Part shown: positions 9,111-18,209 of the stretch, piece by piece
Layout: every line of letters starts with the position of its first letter
Position numbering within the stretch: position 1 is the first letter of the stretch
From: an uncultured Clostridia bacterium
GTDB lineage: Bacteria > Bacillota > Clostridia > Christensenellales > CAG-917
Direction of reading: 5' to 3'
DNA: 64,000 nucleotides
Assembly (NCBI GenBank): GCA_944349635.1
Contig: CALVNH010000001.1
Span: 400,385-464,384 of the forward strand
Position numbers and translations under genes: made by a program
The notes under the pieces: model-generated
Seen by the model: the letters and a program-made list of their open reading frames with translations, nothing else
The model's database searches: none
What the model was told of the DNA's origin: nothing

Positions 9111-9140
9111 ATATTAGCACAACGCACAAGGGCAAGGCAA
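9111..9140 (-). promoter_or_regulatory. Probable purC promoter
   Basis: Minus-strand TTGCCT (9135-9140), an 18-base spacer and TAATAT (9111-9116). Transcription would start near 9104. Confidence 0.45.
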
Positions 9141-9190
9141 ACGAATTGCACACCGTTTTTGAGCTTTTTTTGCGATTGTTTTTCCCGCTT

Positions 9191-9922
9191 TCAGTCTTTC
9201 TCCATGGCGGCAAGACGTTTGAGCATCTGCTTGTCGGTCATGTTTTCGATATCGGCGCCGTCGCGCATGAGTTCCAGCAACTGCATTCCGTCCACGGCCT
9301 CGGCGTCGGGAGTGATTTCTCCGAACTCGCCGACGGTACCCACGTCGTATTTGGCGAGAGCGGAATCGGCTTCCTTGCGGTAAATGAAGAACTTTTGCCA
9401 ACAAAATTCCAGCACGCCGTTTATGAGCATGACCGTGGCCTCGGCAAGCAAGCCCGCCACCTCGGTGTTGCCCAGCGCGTTTTTGACTTCGTGCACATAC
9501 CACGTCTGGAAAGGATAAAACGGCACATAGAACAAAAATGCCAGAATCATGGCCCTCGTGACATTGCCCGCCGATTTGAACGTGAACTTCCTGTTTATGG
9601 TGAAGTTCCACAGCACGGAAAGCGCAAGCGCTATGGTCGTCGCAAGGAACGTTGCGAGAGACATGTCCTCGACGATGAAATGAATGGTGCCGATGTTGTC
9701 TTTGATTACCCGTTGCAGAATCGCGAACGAAACGAACTGTATGAGTCCCGCGCTTGCCGTGCATACGGCGTATTTGAGCGCCTGAACCAGCGTTTTCCTC
9801 TTCGCGCGTTTGAGCTCTTTTTCCTCTTCTCGTTCCAGTTGCGCCACGGCTTCCGCGGGGTCGAACCATACGGTCTTTCCCGCGTCGGCACCGTTTTTGT
9901 CGTTCCTGCCGGTGTTTTCCAT
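9191..9922 (-). CDS. GtrA-like membrane protein
   Basis: The 243-residue protein resembles the GtrA family, four-helix proteins linked to moving lipid-linked sugars in cell-surface polysaccharide synthesis. Hydrophobic segments follow a charged N-terminal region rich in Glu, Lys and Arg. The segment LWNFTINRKFTFKS matches the family pattern of Asn-Phe then Arg then aromatic residues after the second helix. The C-terminal 60 residues are soluble and an unusual extension. The start at 9922 is set by GGAGGAG at 9928-9934. It may be a separate unit from purC, and its sugar partner is not evident nearby. Confidence 0.7.
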   Translation of the reverse strand: MENTGRNDKNGADAGKTVWFDPAEAVAQLEREEEKELKRAKRKTLVQALKYAVCTASAGLIQFVSFAILQRVIKDNIGTIHFIVEDMSLATFLATTIALALSVLWNFTINRKFTFKSAGNVTRAMILAFLFYVPFYPFQTWYVHEVKNALGNTEVAGLLAEATVMLINGVLEFCWQKFFIYRKEADSALAKYDVGTVGEFGEITPDAEAVDGMQLLELMRDGADIENMTDKQMLKRLAAMEKD

Positions 9923-10063
9923 ATTTCTCCTCCCTGTACGAACGGATATATTATACCACAATGCGACGGATATGGAATACCCTATTTTTTCGGAATCGTC
10001 CGCCTTCACTCCGTCTTCTTTCAGCAAACCCCGCGGGCGGTACGCTCCGTCATCGGACGCACG

Positions 10064-10094
10064 GGAATATTTTTTCTCCGCATTGTCCAAAATC
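10064..10094 (+). promoter_or_regulatory. Possible forespore (sigma-G-like) promoter of the ger operon
   Basis: GGAATA (10064-10069), 18 bases, then CAAAATC (10088-10094). This resembles the TGAATA and CATACTA boxes known for sigma G. The -10 match is partial, and the box ends only about 6 bases before the gerA ATG. Confidence 0.35.
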
Positions 10095-10099
10095 AAACG

Positions 10100-11554
10100 A
10101 TGAATACCGAAACACTCATTGAAAAAATCAAAACCGATTTTCACGATTCGGGAGATTTGCTTGTCAGAAAAATAACAAGAAACGGCTCGACGTGCTGCTT
10201 CTGCTACGTTGACGGACTGTCGGACAAGATGTTGCTGGAACAGGACGTAATCGCCCCCGTTTCGGAATGCGACGCCGTGTTCGAAAAAAAAGGGTTGTCT
10301 GCCGAAGAACTGAGAATCGAGTTGCTTGCCGCGGTGTCGTTCTGTCAGGACGTCGTTCCGCTCTCCTACGACGAGGGCGTCTCGAAAATCGCCGAGGGCG
10401 ACGTGGGCTTTTTCGCGGACGGTCAGGACGGATTTTTAATGTTCTCTCTCCGCAAATTCGACAAGCGCTCCGTGGCGGAACCGCCCACCTCCACCGTGCT
10501 GAAAGGTCCGCGGGAGGGCTTCATCGAAGAAATCAAGACCAACACGGCTCTCATCAGGCGGAGAATCAAATCTCCCGACCTCGTGTTCGAGAATCTGTCC
10601 GTCGGCAGATATTCCGCAACGCCCGTCAGCATAGCCTACGTTCACGGCGTCGCCGACCCCGTCGTCGTGGAAGAAATCAAAACCCGACTGTCGCAAATCG
10701 ACGTCGACGGTGTGGTGGACAGTGCGTATATAGCGGGATTTCTGGAACCCCGCAAATATTCTCTTTTCAAACAGGTGGGCAACACGGAAAAACCCGACGT
10801 TGTCGCCGCAAAACTCCTGGAAGGCAGAATCGCCGTCATTGCGGACGGTTCTCCCATCGTGCTCACGCTGCCCTTCGTGCTGCTCGAAGATATGCAGGAC
10901 GGCTACGATTATTATTCGGGAGACTGGCGGGCTTCCTTTGCCAGAATATTCCGCTTTTTCGGCGCCGCACTCACGGTGCTTCTGCCCGCGGCGTACGTCG
11001 CCCTGCAAAGCTATCACTATCACCTTCTGCCCACAAAATTTCTTGTGACGCTCGTCAGCGCAACTACGGCGATACCCTTCCCGCCCGCGGTGGAAATGCT
11101 GTTCGTGCTTCTGCTCTTCGAAATTCTCAACGAAGCGTCCGTGCGAATGCCGCGATACCTCGGAGTGTCGCTGTCCATCGTCGGAGCCATAGTCCTGGGC
11201 GATACAGCGGTAAAAGCGGGTCTGATTTCTTCGCCCGCCGTGCTCGTCGTGGCGCTGTCGTCGATAGGCGTGTTTTGCGTGCCCGACCAGGTGGGCACGC
11301 TGTCCATTCTGCGCATTGTCTTTCTCTGCGCAAGCTCCGTGCTCGGATTGTTCGGAATGATGGTGTGTATGCTGTGTCTCACGGGCTACCTCGCCTCCAT
11401 GAGCGGATACGGAGCGCCCTATCTTGCGCCGTACGCTCCGCGAATTTTCCCCGATTTGAAAGACGCTTTGCTGAAAAAGGGCGTTACGGAAATGACGACA
11501 CGCCCCCGTTCCTTCCCGAACAAAAACCGCACAAGAGCCAAAACCAGAGGTTAA
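10100..11554 (+). CDS. Spore germination protein, GerA family
   Basis: The 484-residue protein belongs to the GerA/GerBA/GerKA family, the A subunit of the nutrient germinant receptor in the spore inner membrane. The N-terminal soluble half includes motifs such as GPREGFIEEIKTN and NTALIRRRIKSPDL. The C-terminal half has about five membrane segments ending in a basic tail (RPRSFPNKNRTR). No Shine-Dalgarno sequence precedes the ATG. It is the first gene of a gerA-gerB-gerC operon, with 3 bases to gerB. The germinant cannot be inferred. Confidence 0.93.
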   Translation: MNTETLIEKIKTDFHDSGDLLVRKITRNGSTCCFCYVDGLSDKMLLEQDVIAPVSECDAVFEKKGLSAEELRIELLAAVSFCQDVVPLSYDEGVSKIAEGDVGFFADGQDGFLMFSLRKFDKRSVAEPPTSTVLKGPREGFIEEIKTNTALIRRRIKSPDLVFENLSVGRYSATPVSIAYVHGVADPVVVEEIKTRLSQIDVDGVVDSAYIAGFLEPRKYSLFKQVGNTEKPDVVAAKLLEGRIAVIADGSPIVLTLPFVLLEDMQDGYDYYSGDWRASFARIFRFFGAALTVLLPAAYVALQSYHYHLLPTKFLVTLVSATTAIPFPPAVEMLFVLLLFEILNEASVRMPRYLGVSLSIVGAIVLGDTAVKAGLISSPAVLVVALSSIGVFCVPDQVGTLSILRIVFLCASSVLGLFGMMVCMLCLTGYLASMSGYGAPYLAPYAPRIFPDLKDALLKKGVTEMTTRPRSFPNKNRTRAKTRG

Positions 11555-11557
11555 ATT

Positions 11558-12835
11558 ATGAATAACGTTGCACAAAACACCGATTTGCGCGATTGCGTCG
11601 CACAGCGCGGGGCGCGCCGTCATCTTGCCGGGCTCTCCTCGGAGAGCACTCTGCTTTACAACAGTCAGACGGGCGCCGTCGTCCTTTGCTGCGGAATCGT
11701 ATTCAAGGTTTCTTCCCTTCCGGGACTGGTTTCTCTCTCCCTCCAAAGCTCCACGCTCTGGCTCTACATCGTCATGTCCGCCGTGGATTTGGTCTGCCTT
11801 GCGGCAACCGTGTTCTTCGCTTACTCCGGTGCGGACGTCTTGCTCTCCCGTTCGTCGGGTTTCGTTTACAGGGCGTTCAACGCGCTGACGTGTGCCTACT
11901 TCACAGTCAAAGGTTACGTTTATTTCGTGTATGCGGTGATTTTTCTCACGGTGGATTTGTTCGTCGGCATAGCCCCATATATCGTGGTGCTGGTGCTTGC
12001 CGTGCCCGTGATATACCTCGGCGTCAAAGGCTTGCGCACCGTTGCGCGCTGTTGCGAAATTTTCGCTCTTCTGCTGCTTGGCATAATCGTCGTCAATCTG
12101 TGCTTCTTGAAAACGGACGCCGATTTCGGCAGAAACCTTCCCGTGTTCTCCGTCGCTCCCGGAGAATTCCTGGAACGCGGACTGCGCTTCGGGATGTGGC
12201 TCGGAGACCTCTTTCCTCTTATGTTCGCCGGAATACGCCGCAAGAAGTTGCCGTGGATAGGCATAAGCGCGGGCGTTTCCTATTCCCTTGTGGTAATCGT
12301 CGCCGCGCTTGCCGTGGCAATGTACGGGAACGCGCTCCCGTACGTCTACAACATGCTAATCAGAATTGCCGGCTTCAACCGTCTGTCCATGGAAATAGGC
12401 AGACTGGAATGGGCGGCGCTGTTCGTGGTAATAGTAATGGCGGTGCTGGGGCTTGCCCTGCTCTTTCACGGAGCTTCCGAAAGTTCTTTCCGCGCCTTCG
12501 GAAGCGCCTTGCCCGCAAGGTTGCTGTTCTCCGCGGCAATCACGGTCGGCGTGCTGGTCGTTCCGACGCCGCAGGACGTCGTGGAATTTTCCAAATCGGA
12601 TTTCGGCTATGTGATGTTCGCCCTCGCCGCGGCGATTGCCGTCTATCTCTTTGCGGCCGGCACATACGCCCGAAAGAAGGGACGGAGGTCTGCCGAAGAG
12701 GAGCGCCCGTTCCCCGAAGAGCCCGCGGAAAACGACGTCACCTCCTCCGTCGAAAGCGAAGCCGCATGTTCGTCCTTGCCGCAGGAAAAGGAAATTTCCG
12801 CAGACGGAACGTCGTCAAAAGGAGGATGCGTATGA
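11558..12835 (+). CDS. Spore germination protein, GerB family (transporter-like subunit)
   Basis: GerAB-type B subunits are 10-TM proteins of the amino acid-polyamine-organocation superfamily that bind the germinant. This 425-residue protein has about ten hydrophobic segments between residues 25 and 370. A hydrophilic acidic Ser/Glu-rich tail of about 55 residues follows and is longer than usual. It starts 3 bases after gerA, and its end overlaps the gerC start by 4 bases (ATGA), so translation is probably coupled. Confidence 0.88.
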   Translation: MNNVAQNTDLRDCVAQRGARRHLAGLSSESTLLYNSQTGAVVLCCGIVFKVSSLPGLVSLSLQSSTLWLYIVMSAVDLVCLAATVFFAYSGADVLLSRSSGFVYRAFNALTCAYFTVKGYVYFVYAVIFLTVDLFVGIAPYIVVLVLAVPVIYLGVKGLRTVARCCEIFALLLLGIIVVNLCFLKTDADFGRNLPVFSVAPGEFLERGLRFGMWLGDLFPLMFAGIRRKKLPWIGISAGVSYSLVVIVAALAVAMYGNALPYVYNMLIRIAGFNRLSMEIGRLEWAALFVVIVMAVLGLALLFHGASESSFRAFGSALPARLLFSAAITVGVLVVPTPQDVVEFSKSDFGYVMFALAAAIAVYLFAAGTYARKKGRRSAEEERPFPEEPAENDVTSSVESEAACSSLPQEKEISADGTSSKGGCV

Positions 12836-13998
12836 AAAAGTCTTCCGGCTTTCGCCGCACTCTGCACGACAGATTTTTCGGAACAAAATGGGCGGTGTTG
12901 CTTCTGGCCTCCGTTCTGCTCGTCTTCTTTGCGCAAACCGTCGACAACAAATCCCTGACGCAGTCCGCAATCGTCATAGGGCTGGGAATAGACCGCACCG
13001 ACGACGCATTCACCGTCAGCACGCAATCCGTGGTGATTACGGGCGGCGCGGGGGAAAGTCAGTCCTCACAGTCCTATGCCGTGCACACTGCGGACGGGCG
13101 AACAATTTCAGAGGCTCTCGACAAAATTTCGCAGAAAATGGGGCTTTTGGTGTCGCTTTCGCACTGTAACGTCCTTGTTCTGTCGCAAGAGGCGTTGCGT
13201 TCCGACCACGCCCTTCTGTTTGCGCCGCTCACGGGGACATACGCCCTTCCGGAACAGGCCGTGGTGGTGGCGTCTGCGGATACGCCCTCAAAGGTGCTGT
13301 CCGCACGCACGGCAACCACCGTGGCTTCGCCGTATTACATTCAGGCATCGCTGTTGCAGAACCTCGGCGGCGACGGACTGACGCCCGTCACGGTAAAAGA
13401 TTTTCTTGCCCACTCTTTGTCCAGAAGCGGAGCGGTGTGTCTGCCCTATGTCGAGATTTCCGAAATGCCTGACCAGCCGCAGACTCCCGACGGCGAAAGC
13501 GAAGGGGTGTCGGAATTCTTCCTCAACAAGAATCTCGTGGTCTGCAAGGACAGCAGCTTCGTCATCGGAGAAGAGCTGGCGCAAGCCGCAAATCTTTTCA
13601 ACCGCCGAGACACTCTCGGAAAGCTTTCCCCCGTGCTGCCGACGGGCGAAGCCGTGGAGTTCAGGGTTATCGACGTCAGGCAGTCGAAGAAAGCGGACGG
13701 TATGTCCGTGAAGTGCAAAATCGAAATCGCCGTTTCCTTTATGGAGGCACAGAACGTGGCGAACGGGGGAAAATTCACCCCGTCGTCGCAAGTTGTGTCC
13801 GCCGCCGCAAAAGAGCTGGAAAAGGAAATTTCCGACAATCTGGCGGAGTGCTACCGACTGTCCGTCGAACGGAATGCGGATTTTCTGCGCCTGCAAAACG
13901 AAGTTTACAAAAAAGCGGGACGGGAACTTCCCGAAGACTGCCTTGCGGACATCTCTTTCGGTTGCGAAGTAAAAGTGACGGTGAAAGAATCGGACTGA
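12832..13998 (+). CDS. Spore germination protein, GerC family, without a lipobox
   Basis: The C subunit of germinant receptors is normally a lipoprotein on the outer face of the spore inner membrane. The 388-residue protein shows the family block AIVIGLGIDRTDDAFTVS and a C-terminal domain with conserved spacing. Its N-terminal hydrophobic segment (about residues 19-34) has no cysteine, so no lipid attachment site is present; it may be held by this helix instead. GGAGG lies just before the overlapping start, and an upstream in-frame ATG two codons earlier is also possible. Confidence 0.85.
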   Translation: MKKSSGFRRTLHDRFFGTKWAVLLLASVLLVFFAQTVDNKSLTQSAIVIGLGIDRTDDAFTVSTQSVVITGGAGESQSSQSYAVHTADGRTISEALDKISQKMGLLVSLSHCNVLVLSQEALRSDHALLFAPLTGTYALPEQAVVVASADTPSKVLSARTATTVASPYYIQASLLQNLGGDGLTPVTVKDFLAHSLSRSGAVCLPYVEISEMPDQPQTPDGESEGVSEFFLNKNLVVCKDSSFVIGEELAQAANLFNRRDTLGKLSPVLPTGEAVEFRVIDVRQSKKADGMSVKCKIEIAVSFMEAQNVANGGKFTPSSQVVSAAAKELEKEISDNLAECYRLSVERNADFLRLQNEVYKKAGRELPEDCLADISFGCEVKVTVKESD

Positions 13999-14056
13999 CG
14001 GCACCTTCCCCTTCTCCGCGGAATATTATGTTAGCGGAAATCCACGGAGGCGCTGT

Positions 14057-14362
14057 ATGGACGTTTTGCTCCCATCCGACGAAGTTATGAAGAAAATGGC
14101 GGAAGAATACGCCCGTATGCTGGACGACGGTCGCCCTCGCGCGCAAGCGCTGGAATGCGCTCCCCTCCCGTCGTCACGCGAACGGAGCGGGTGTTGCTCC
14201 CTCGGCTTCCCCGCGTTTTTTGCGCTTTACTTTGCCTTCGCTTTGGGGTATAATTTCGGATATGGAAATGCAGTTGCTTACGCCGACGGAAATATGGGAG
14301 GGGTTCAATCCCGTAAAGGAGAACACGGAGACCTCGATTGTTTCTTCCCGCGAAAACGATAA
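14057..14362 (+). CDS. Doubtful small ORF after the ger operon
   Basis: A 101-codon frame begins 7 bases after a GGAGG site (14046-14050), which is its only support. The first 30 residues could be a helix (MKKMAEEYARMLDDGR). The last third overlaps the next, much better supported gene in another frame and has no recognisable domain. It may be a remnant or a short peptide that ends differently. Confidence 0.25.
   Translation: MDVLLPSDEVMKKMAEEYARMLDDGRPRAQALECAPLPSSRERSGCCSLGFPAFFALYFAFALGYNFGYGNAVAYADGNMGGVQSRKGEHGDLDCFFPRKR
14226..14254 (+). promoter_or_regulatory. Promoter abutting the hydrolase start codon (leaderless)
   Basis: TTTACT (14226-14231), a 17-base spacer and a perfect TATAAT (14249-14254). 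Only 7 bases separate the -10 box from the ATG at 14262, so the transcript should begin at or next to the start codon. A partial match to a sigma-F type -10 (GGGTATAAT) also exists. Confidence 0.7.
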
Positions 14363-15941
14363 CATCGTCACGTCGGAACTCTTTTTCACGTCCGAAAAAA
14401 CGCGGGACGGAAGAGTCCGCGTTTTCGCGCGCATAAGCTACGACATGAGATGGCGAGACCCCCGTCCCGCCATTTTGATTCTCCCTTCGCAGGATTCCTC
14501 CCGTCGCTTCGACGACATCTCCGCTTCTCTCGTCAAAGAGGGTTATGTGGTCTGTATATGCGACTATTGCGGCAATTTCGGAGGCGACGACGAAAACACG
14601 CACACGGCTTATCCCGACGAATACTCCTATGCGCAGGCGCCGAAATGTTTCGCGGGGCTTTACACTCTCACCACCACGGGCAGAGACTCGGCGTGGTTCC
14701 AATGGGCAAAAGTTGCCCGCCGCGCCATAACAATGATTTCGGAAATGCGCTACGTCGACGCGGAACGCATCGCCGTTATGGGCGCCGACAACGGCGCGCA
14801 GATTGCATGGCAGGTCGCGGGAATGGACGGCAGAGTCCGTGCCGCAATCCCCATTAACGGGGGCGGATATCTATGGTGCAAGGACCGCAGCCGTTTCGAA
14901 GGCAACACCCTTCCGCGAAACGACGAGGAACGTGCGTTTTCCGCGGGAGTCGGCGCAGAAACTTATGCAAAATTCGTCTCCTGCCCCGTATGTTATATCG
15001 TTTCCTCCAACTCCGTGTACACGGACGTGGACCGTGCGGGAGACATCCTCGCTCTCGTGCCGGCAAAAGCGAAAAACCTGATGATTGTCCGCGGCTCCGC
15101 CGCTCAAATCAGCCTGTCCGTATACGAAAGCCTTATGGTGTGGCTACGCAAGAATTTTGCCCACGACAGCGCCCCGACGCCCATGCCGTCCGTGCGCTTC
15201 GAAGCCGACGAGAACTCGTTGTACCTGCACGCGGTATCCCCCGCCTCTCCCGACAAGCTCTCCGTCTTCGTTTCCCGCGGCGAACCCGTTTCTTTCGCGA
15301 GAACGTGGGCGCCTCTCTCGGAAGGACAGCAGGTCGGCGACCACGAGCTCACCTTCCGAATTCCCGTCGAGAACCCCGACGAAATCGTGGTAGCGTACGC
15401 CTCGGCGGTGTCCGACGACGGAGTGCTTTCGTGCTCTCCCGTCTCCGCGTTTCTTCCTTCGGAAGCGGGCATTTCCGCCGTCACGGGCGCGAGCACGGGC
15501 TCTTCCCGCATAATCTATTCCGGCGACATGGGGAAAGGTCTGTTCTGGGTCACCACCGACGACTTCTTCCTGGACGACTCCCTGCCGTCGGTCACGACGG
15601 GTCCGTTCGGAATAAAAGGAATTTCCACTTCCAAAGGGAAGCTGGTGCTTTGCCGCACCACTCACGACGACTTTTCGTCGGGCAAAAACGCAATCTTGCA
15701 GATGGACGTTTACAGCCCCGAAAAAAAGACGGTCTGCTTCGGGTTCATCTCCTATCCCGACATGACGCTGTACCGAGGATACGTCGCCTTGCAAGGCGGA
15801 GACTTCTGGCAGAAAATCAAGCTTTCCGCTTCCGACATGAAGAGCGAGGAAGGCAGACCTCTTCCCCGTTTCGGAATCTGCAAACAGATGACGATTGCCG
15901 ACGCGGAAAACGTCGTGTTCAACAACATAATCTGGATTTGA
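14262..15941 (+). CDS. Alpha/beta-hydrolase-fold protein with Asp at the nucleophile elbow
   Basis: The N-terminal half of this 559-residue protein resembles acetyl xylan esterase or dienelactone-hydrolase-like enzymes, with the strand-turn-helix region RIAVMGADNGAQIAW. The usual GxSxG elbow reads G174-A-D-N-G178, so Asp176 replaces the serine nucleophile. The enzyme may use Asp (as haloalkane dehalogenases do) or be inactive. The C-terminal half (about 330-559) looks like beta-rich sequence. There is no signal peptide, so it is probably cytoplasmic. The start is placed at 14262 because the promoter ends 7 bases upstream and no ribosome site exists. The substrate is unknown. Confidence 0.65.
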   Translation: MEMQLLTPTEIWEGFNPVKENTETSIVSSRENDNIVTSELFFTSEKTRDGRVRVFARISYDMRWRDPRPAILILPSQDSSRRFDDISASLVKEGYVVCICDYCGNFGGDDENTHTAYPDEYSYAQAPKCFAGLYTLTTTGRDSAWFQWAKVARRAITMISEMRYVDAERIAVMGADNGAQIAWQVAGMDGRVRAAIPINGGGYLWCKDRSRFEGNTLPRNDEERAFSAGVGAETYAKFVSCPVCYIVSSNSVYTDVDRAGDILALVPAKAKNLMIVRGSAAQISLSVYESLMVWLRKNFAHDSAPTPMPSVRFEADENSLYLHAVSPASPDKLSVFVSRGEPVSFARTWAPLSEGQQVGDHELTFRIPVENPDEIVVAYASAVSDDGVLSCSPVSAFLPSEAGISAVTGASTGSSRIIYSGDMGKGLFWVTTDDFFLDDSLPSVTTGPFGIKGISTSKGKLVLCRTTHDDFSSGKNAILQMDVYSPEKKTVCFGFISYPDMTLYRGYVALQGGDFWQKIKLSASDMKSEEGRPLPRFGICKQMTIADAENVVFNNIIWI

Positions 15942-15947
15942 GAAGTT

Positions 15948-15977
15948 TTGCCATTTAATCGCTGGCTCCGCATAAAT
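15948..15977 (+). promoter_or_regulatory. Promoter abutting the lepB start codon
   Basis: TTGCCA (15948-15953) and, after 17 bases, CATAAA (15971-15976; ATAAAT one base later is an alternative). The ATG is at 15985, 7-8 bases after the -10 box, and no ribosome site is visible. Confidence 0.55.
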
Positions 15978-15984
15978 TATTGCT

Positions 15985-16554
15985 ATGGAAGAACAAGAGA
16001 GAGTTTTGAACGAAAGCCCCTTTCAGAAAAAAAGACGCGTCGTTTCCGCACTGATTGCCGTTGCGGTGATTCTCGTGCTTGCCACCGCCGCCGCGCTGCT
16101 GGTCCGCCACTACGTGCTGGCGACTTTCATCGTGGACGGTCCCTCGATGAACCCAACCCTGAACGGAGGCGGAGAGGCTCTCGACGACGGAGACACCCTC
16201 GTGCTGAATCGCGTCGCGACGCCGAAACGCGGCGACATAGTGGTCTTTTACTTCGACGGTGACGGCAACGGGCGCAATCTCGTGAAAAGAGTTATCGCGG
16301 TGGGCGGCGACACCGTCACAATCAAGAACAACGCCGTCTACCTGAACGGCGAACTTCTGCAAGAGAACTACGTTGCGGAGCCCATGGTGACCGCCGACAT
16401 CGAAGTCACCGTGTCGGAGGGCTGTCTGTTCGTTATGGGCGACAACCGCAACGAGAGTTACGACAGCAGATTTTTCGGGGAAATTTCCTGCGACAGCGTT
16501 GTGGGAAAATGTTTTTTGATTGTAGGCACCGACAACAAATTGCGTCTTCCGTGA
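15985..16554 (+). CDS. lepB: Signal peptidase I
   Basis: This membrane protease removes signal peptides from exported proteins. The 189-residue protein has one N-terminal membrane anchor (about 21-41). Catalytic Ser54 lies in GPSMNPTL and the general base Lys101 in LVKRVIAVGGD. The conserved GDNRNESYDSR box follows. The size and single anchor are typical of Gram-positive type I peptidases. It is preceded by a promoter directly against the ATG and followed by a terminator, so it is probably monocistronic. Confidence 0.94.
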   Translation: MEEQERVLNESPFQKKRRVVSALIAVAVILVLATAAALLVRHYVLATFIVDGPSMNPTLNGGGEALDDGDTLVLNRVATPKRGDIVVFYFDGDGNGRNLVKRVIAVGGDTVTIKNNAVYLNGELLQENYVAEPMVTADIEVTVSEGCLFVMGDNRNESYDSRFFGEISCDSVVGKCFLIVGTDNKLRLP

Positions 16555-16616
16555 GTCCCGACGCGCTTTTCCGACGACGTCGCTTCCGAGACAACGCACC
16601 GAATCGCAAATTTGAC

Positions 16617-16642
16617 AAAAGCGCGGTTTGTCCGCGCTTTTT
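16617..16642. terminator. Bidirectional terminator between lepB and the oxidoreductase
   Basis: GCGCGG (16621-16626) pairs with CCGCGC (16632-16637), extended by A/T pairs, with T-runs on both strands. It can end both convergent genes. Confidence 0.75.
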
Positions 16643-16737
16643 CATTGCTTGAACCTGTTGTTTTTGAAATTTTGCATGGTTTGCCGCTTCAACGAAACGT
16701 CCGCTTCGCACGGCGTGCCGCACCGCCCTGCCGTCGT

Positions 16738-18078
16738 TTACGAGCGCGTTTCCTTTCCGTAAAGACGCAACAGCCTGCGCTCCCACGCCCTCGCAGTGGC
16801 TTCGTTGAAGTTGCGCGGGATGTTCTTTCCGCGGCGGTACGCGACAAGACTCTTTTGCAGCATTGCATTGACTTTGAGCAACGTTCCCAGTTTTTTCAGT
16901 CCGGCTTTGCGGACTTTTCTCAACGCCTCCGCGGGAGATATTCTCAACATTCCCCCGCCCGCCAGCGCACCGATTTCGTCGTTGTCGAGCAGGTCGGAGC
17001 CCAACAGCCAGCCGATGATTCCGTCGTCCATGGCAAGCACGCCTCTTTTCATCACATCGATGCCGCAATGCTCCGCGCCGAACTCTCCGAACACCTTTAC
17101 CTGATATTTCCAAAGTCTCGCCACGTCGAAGAGTTCCCTCCCCTTTACGCCGCGTGACATGAATTCGCCCACCGTCTCCGCAAGCAACGTGCCCGCCACC
17201 ATGGAAGACGCTATTCCGCTTCCCAGCATCGGAATGGTGAGATATGCGCTGTCGCCGACGGCGGCATAGCCGTTCGCCACCATACGCGTGGCGGGATAAC
17301 GCACGGGAATACGACACACCGTTCCGCCGCGCACGATTTTTTCGCCTATCGTCGGATTCTCCTCTTTCAACGAGGCAAGCGCGCGTGACAGCGTCGCGTC
17401 GTCCATCTTTCCCAATCTGCCCACCAGGACGTTCACGAGTTTTCCGGGCGGGTCCTGTATCGCCCAGGAAATCCCCGCCTCTCCCAGGTGTTTGAGATAT
17501 GCCTTGCTGACGTATTTAGGTTCGGGCGCGTCGGGGTTCTTTTCGTAAAACGCTCTGTACGCGACGAACACTTCGTCCTCATCGTGCACGCTCACCCCGA
17601 ACTCCGCCGGCAAAGACTTTTTGAGCACGGAGTCAACGCCCAGGCTGTCCACGACCAAATCGGCGGCAACTTCGGCGCCGTTTACCCGCACGCCCGAAAC
17701 GCGCCCCTCGGAAATCAATGCGGATTCGACCGTCGCTCCGAAAACGATATCGGCAACTGCCGACGCTCTGTTTGCCAACATCGCGTTCAGCGGTCTCCGT
17801 TCCACGGAATAATCCGCGTTCTCCTCGTCCTGACGGAAATTTCTGACGACGGTGCCGTGAGGCGCCACGAACGTCCAGCTGCGTTTTTTGAAGCTCTCCT
17901 CGGGCAATTTCATTCCCAACCGACGGAACACGGAAGGATTGACGTCGTCGTGCCAATCGTACCTCATTTCGTCTAGACTCGCCGCCCTTTCGAACACGGT
18001 GACGTCAAAACCCAGTTTTCCCAATTTTTCCGCGGCGACCAGTCCGCCTATGCCCGCTCCCGCAACGACAACTTTCAT
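16738..18078 (-). CDS. FAD-dependent oxidoreductase, geranylgeranyl-reductase-like
   Basis: The 446-residue protein opens with the dinucleotide-binding motif VVVAGAGIGG followed by VFERA. It has a second FAD-contacting segment, GYAAVGDSAYLTIPMLGSG, typical of the p-hydroxybenzoate hydroxylase/geranylgeranyl reductase superfamily. The substrate is unknown; isoprenoid double-bond reduction is one possibility. The C-terminal 90 residues are helical and basic. The start at 18078 is preceded by GAAAGGAGG; an upstream ATG nine codons earlier lacks such a site. Confidence 0.75.
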   Translation of the reverse strand: MKVVVAGAGIGGLVAAEKLGKLGFDVTVFERAASLDEMRYDWHDDVNPSVFRRLGMKLPEESFKKRSWTFVAPHGTVVRNFRQDEENADYSVERRPLNAMLANRASAVADIVFGATVESALISEGRVSGVRVNGAEVAADLVVDSLGVDSVLKKSLPAEFGVSVHDEDEVFVAYRAFYEKNPDAPEPKYVSKAYLKHLGEAGISWAIQDPPGKLVNVLVGRLGKMDDATLSRALASLKEENPTIGEKIVRGGTVCRIPVRYPATRMVANGYAAVGDSAYLTIPMLGSGIASSMVAGTLLAETVGEFMSRGVKGRELFDVARLWKYQVKVFGEFGAEHCGIDVMKRGVLAMDDGIIGWLLGSDLLDNDEIGALAGGGMLRISPAEALRKVRKAGLKKLGTLLKVNAMLQKSLVAYRRGKNIPRNFNEATARAWERRLLRLYGKETRS

Positions 18079-18209
18079 TTTTCCTCCTTTCGGCAAGTGC
18101 GGCACGCGCCTCCTCGGCGCGCCCGACGACCTTACGTTACAATTCTAATTCATTTTTTCCGCCGTTTCAAGTCGCGTTGCGTTTTGCGCTGCCAAAACCC
18201 GCTTGCACG

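Noticed and set aside
11593-13998. 801-codon frame joining gerB and gerC
   Set aside because: Only the gerC part (from 12832) matches a family. The upstream part is an Arg-rich out-of-frame reading of gerB.
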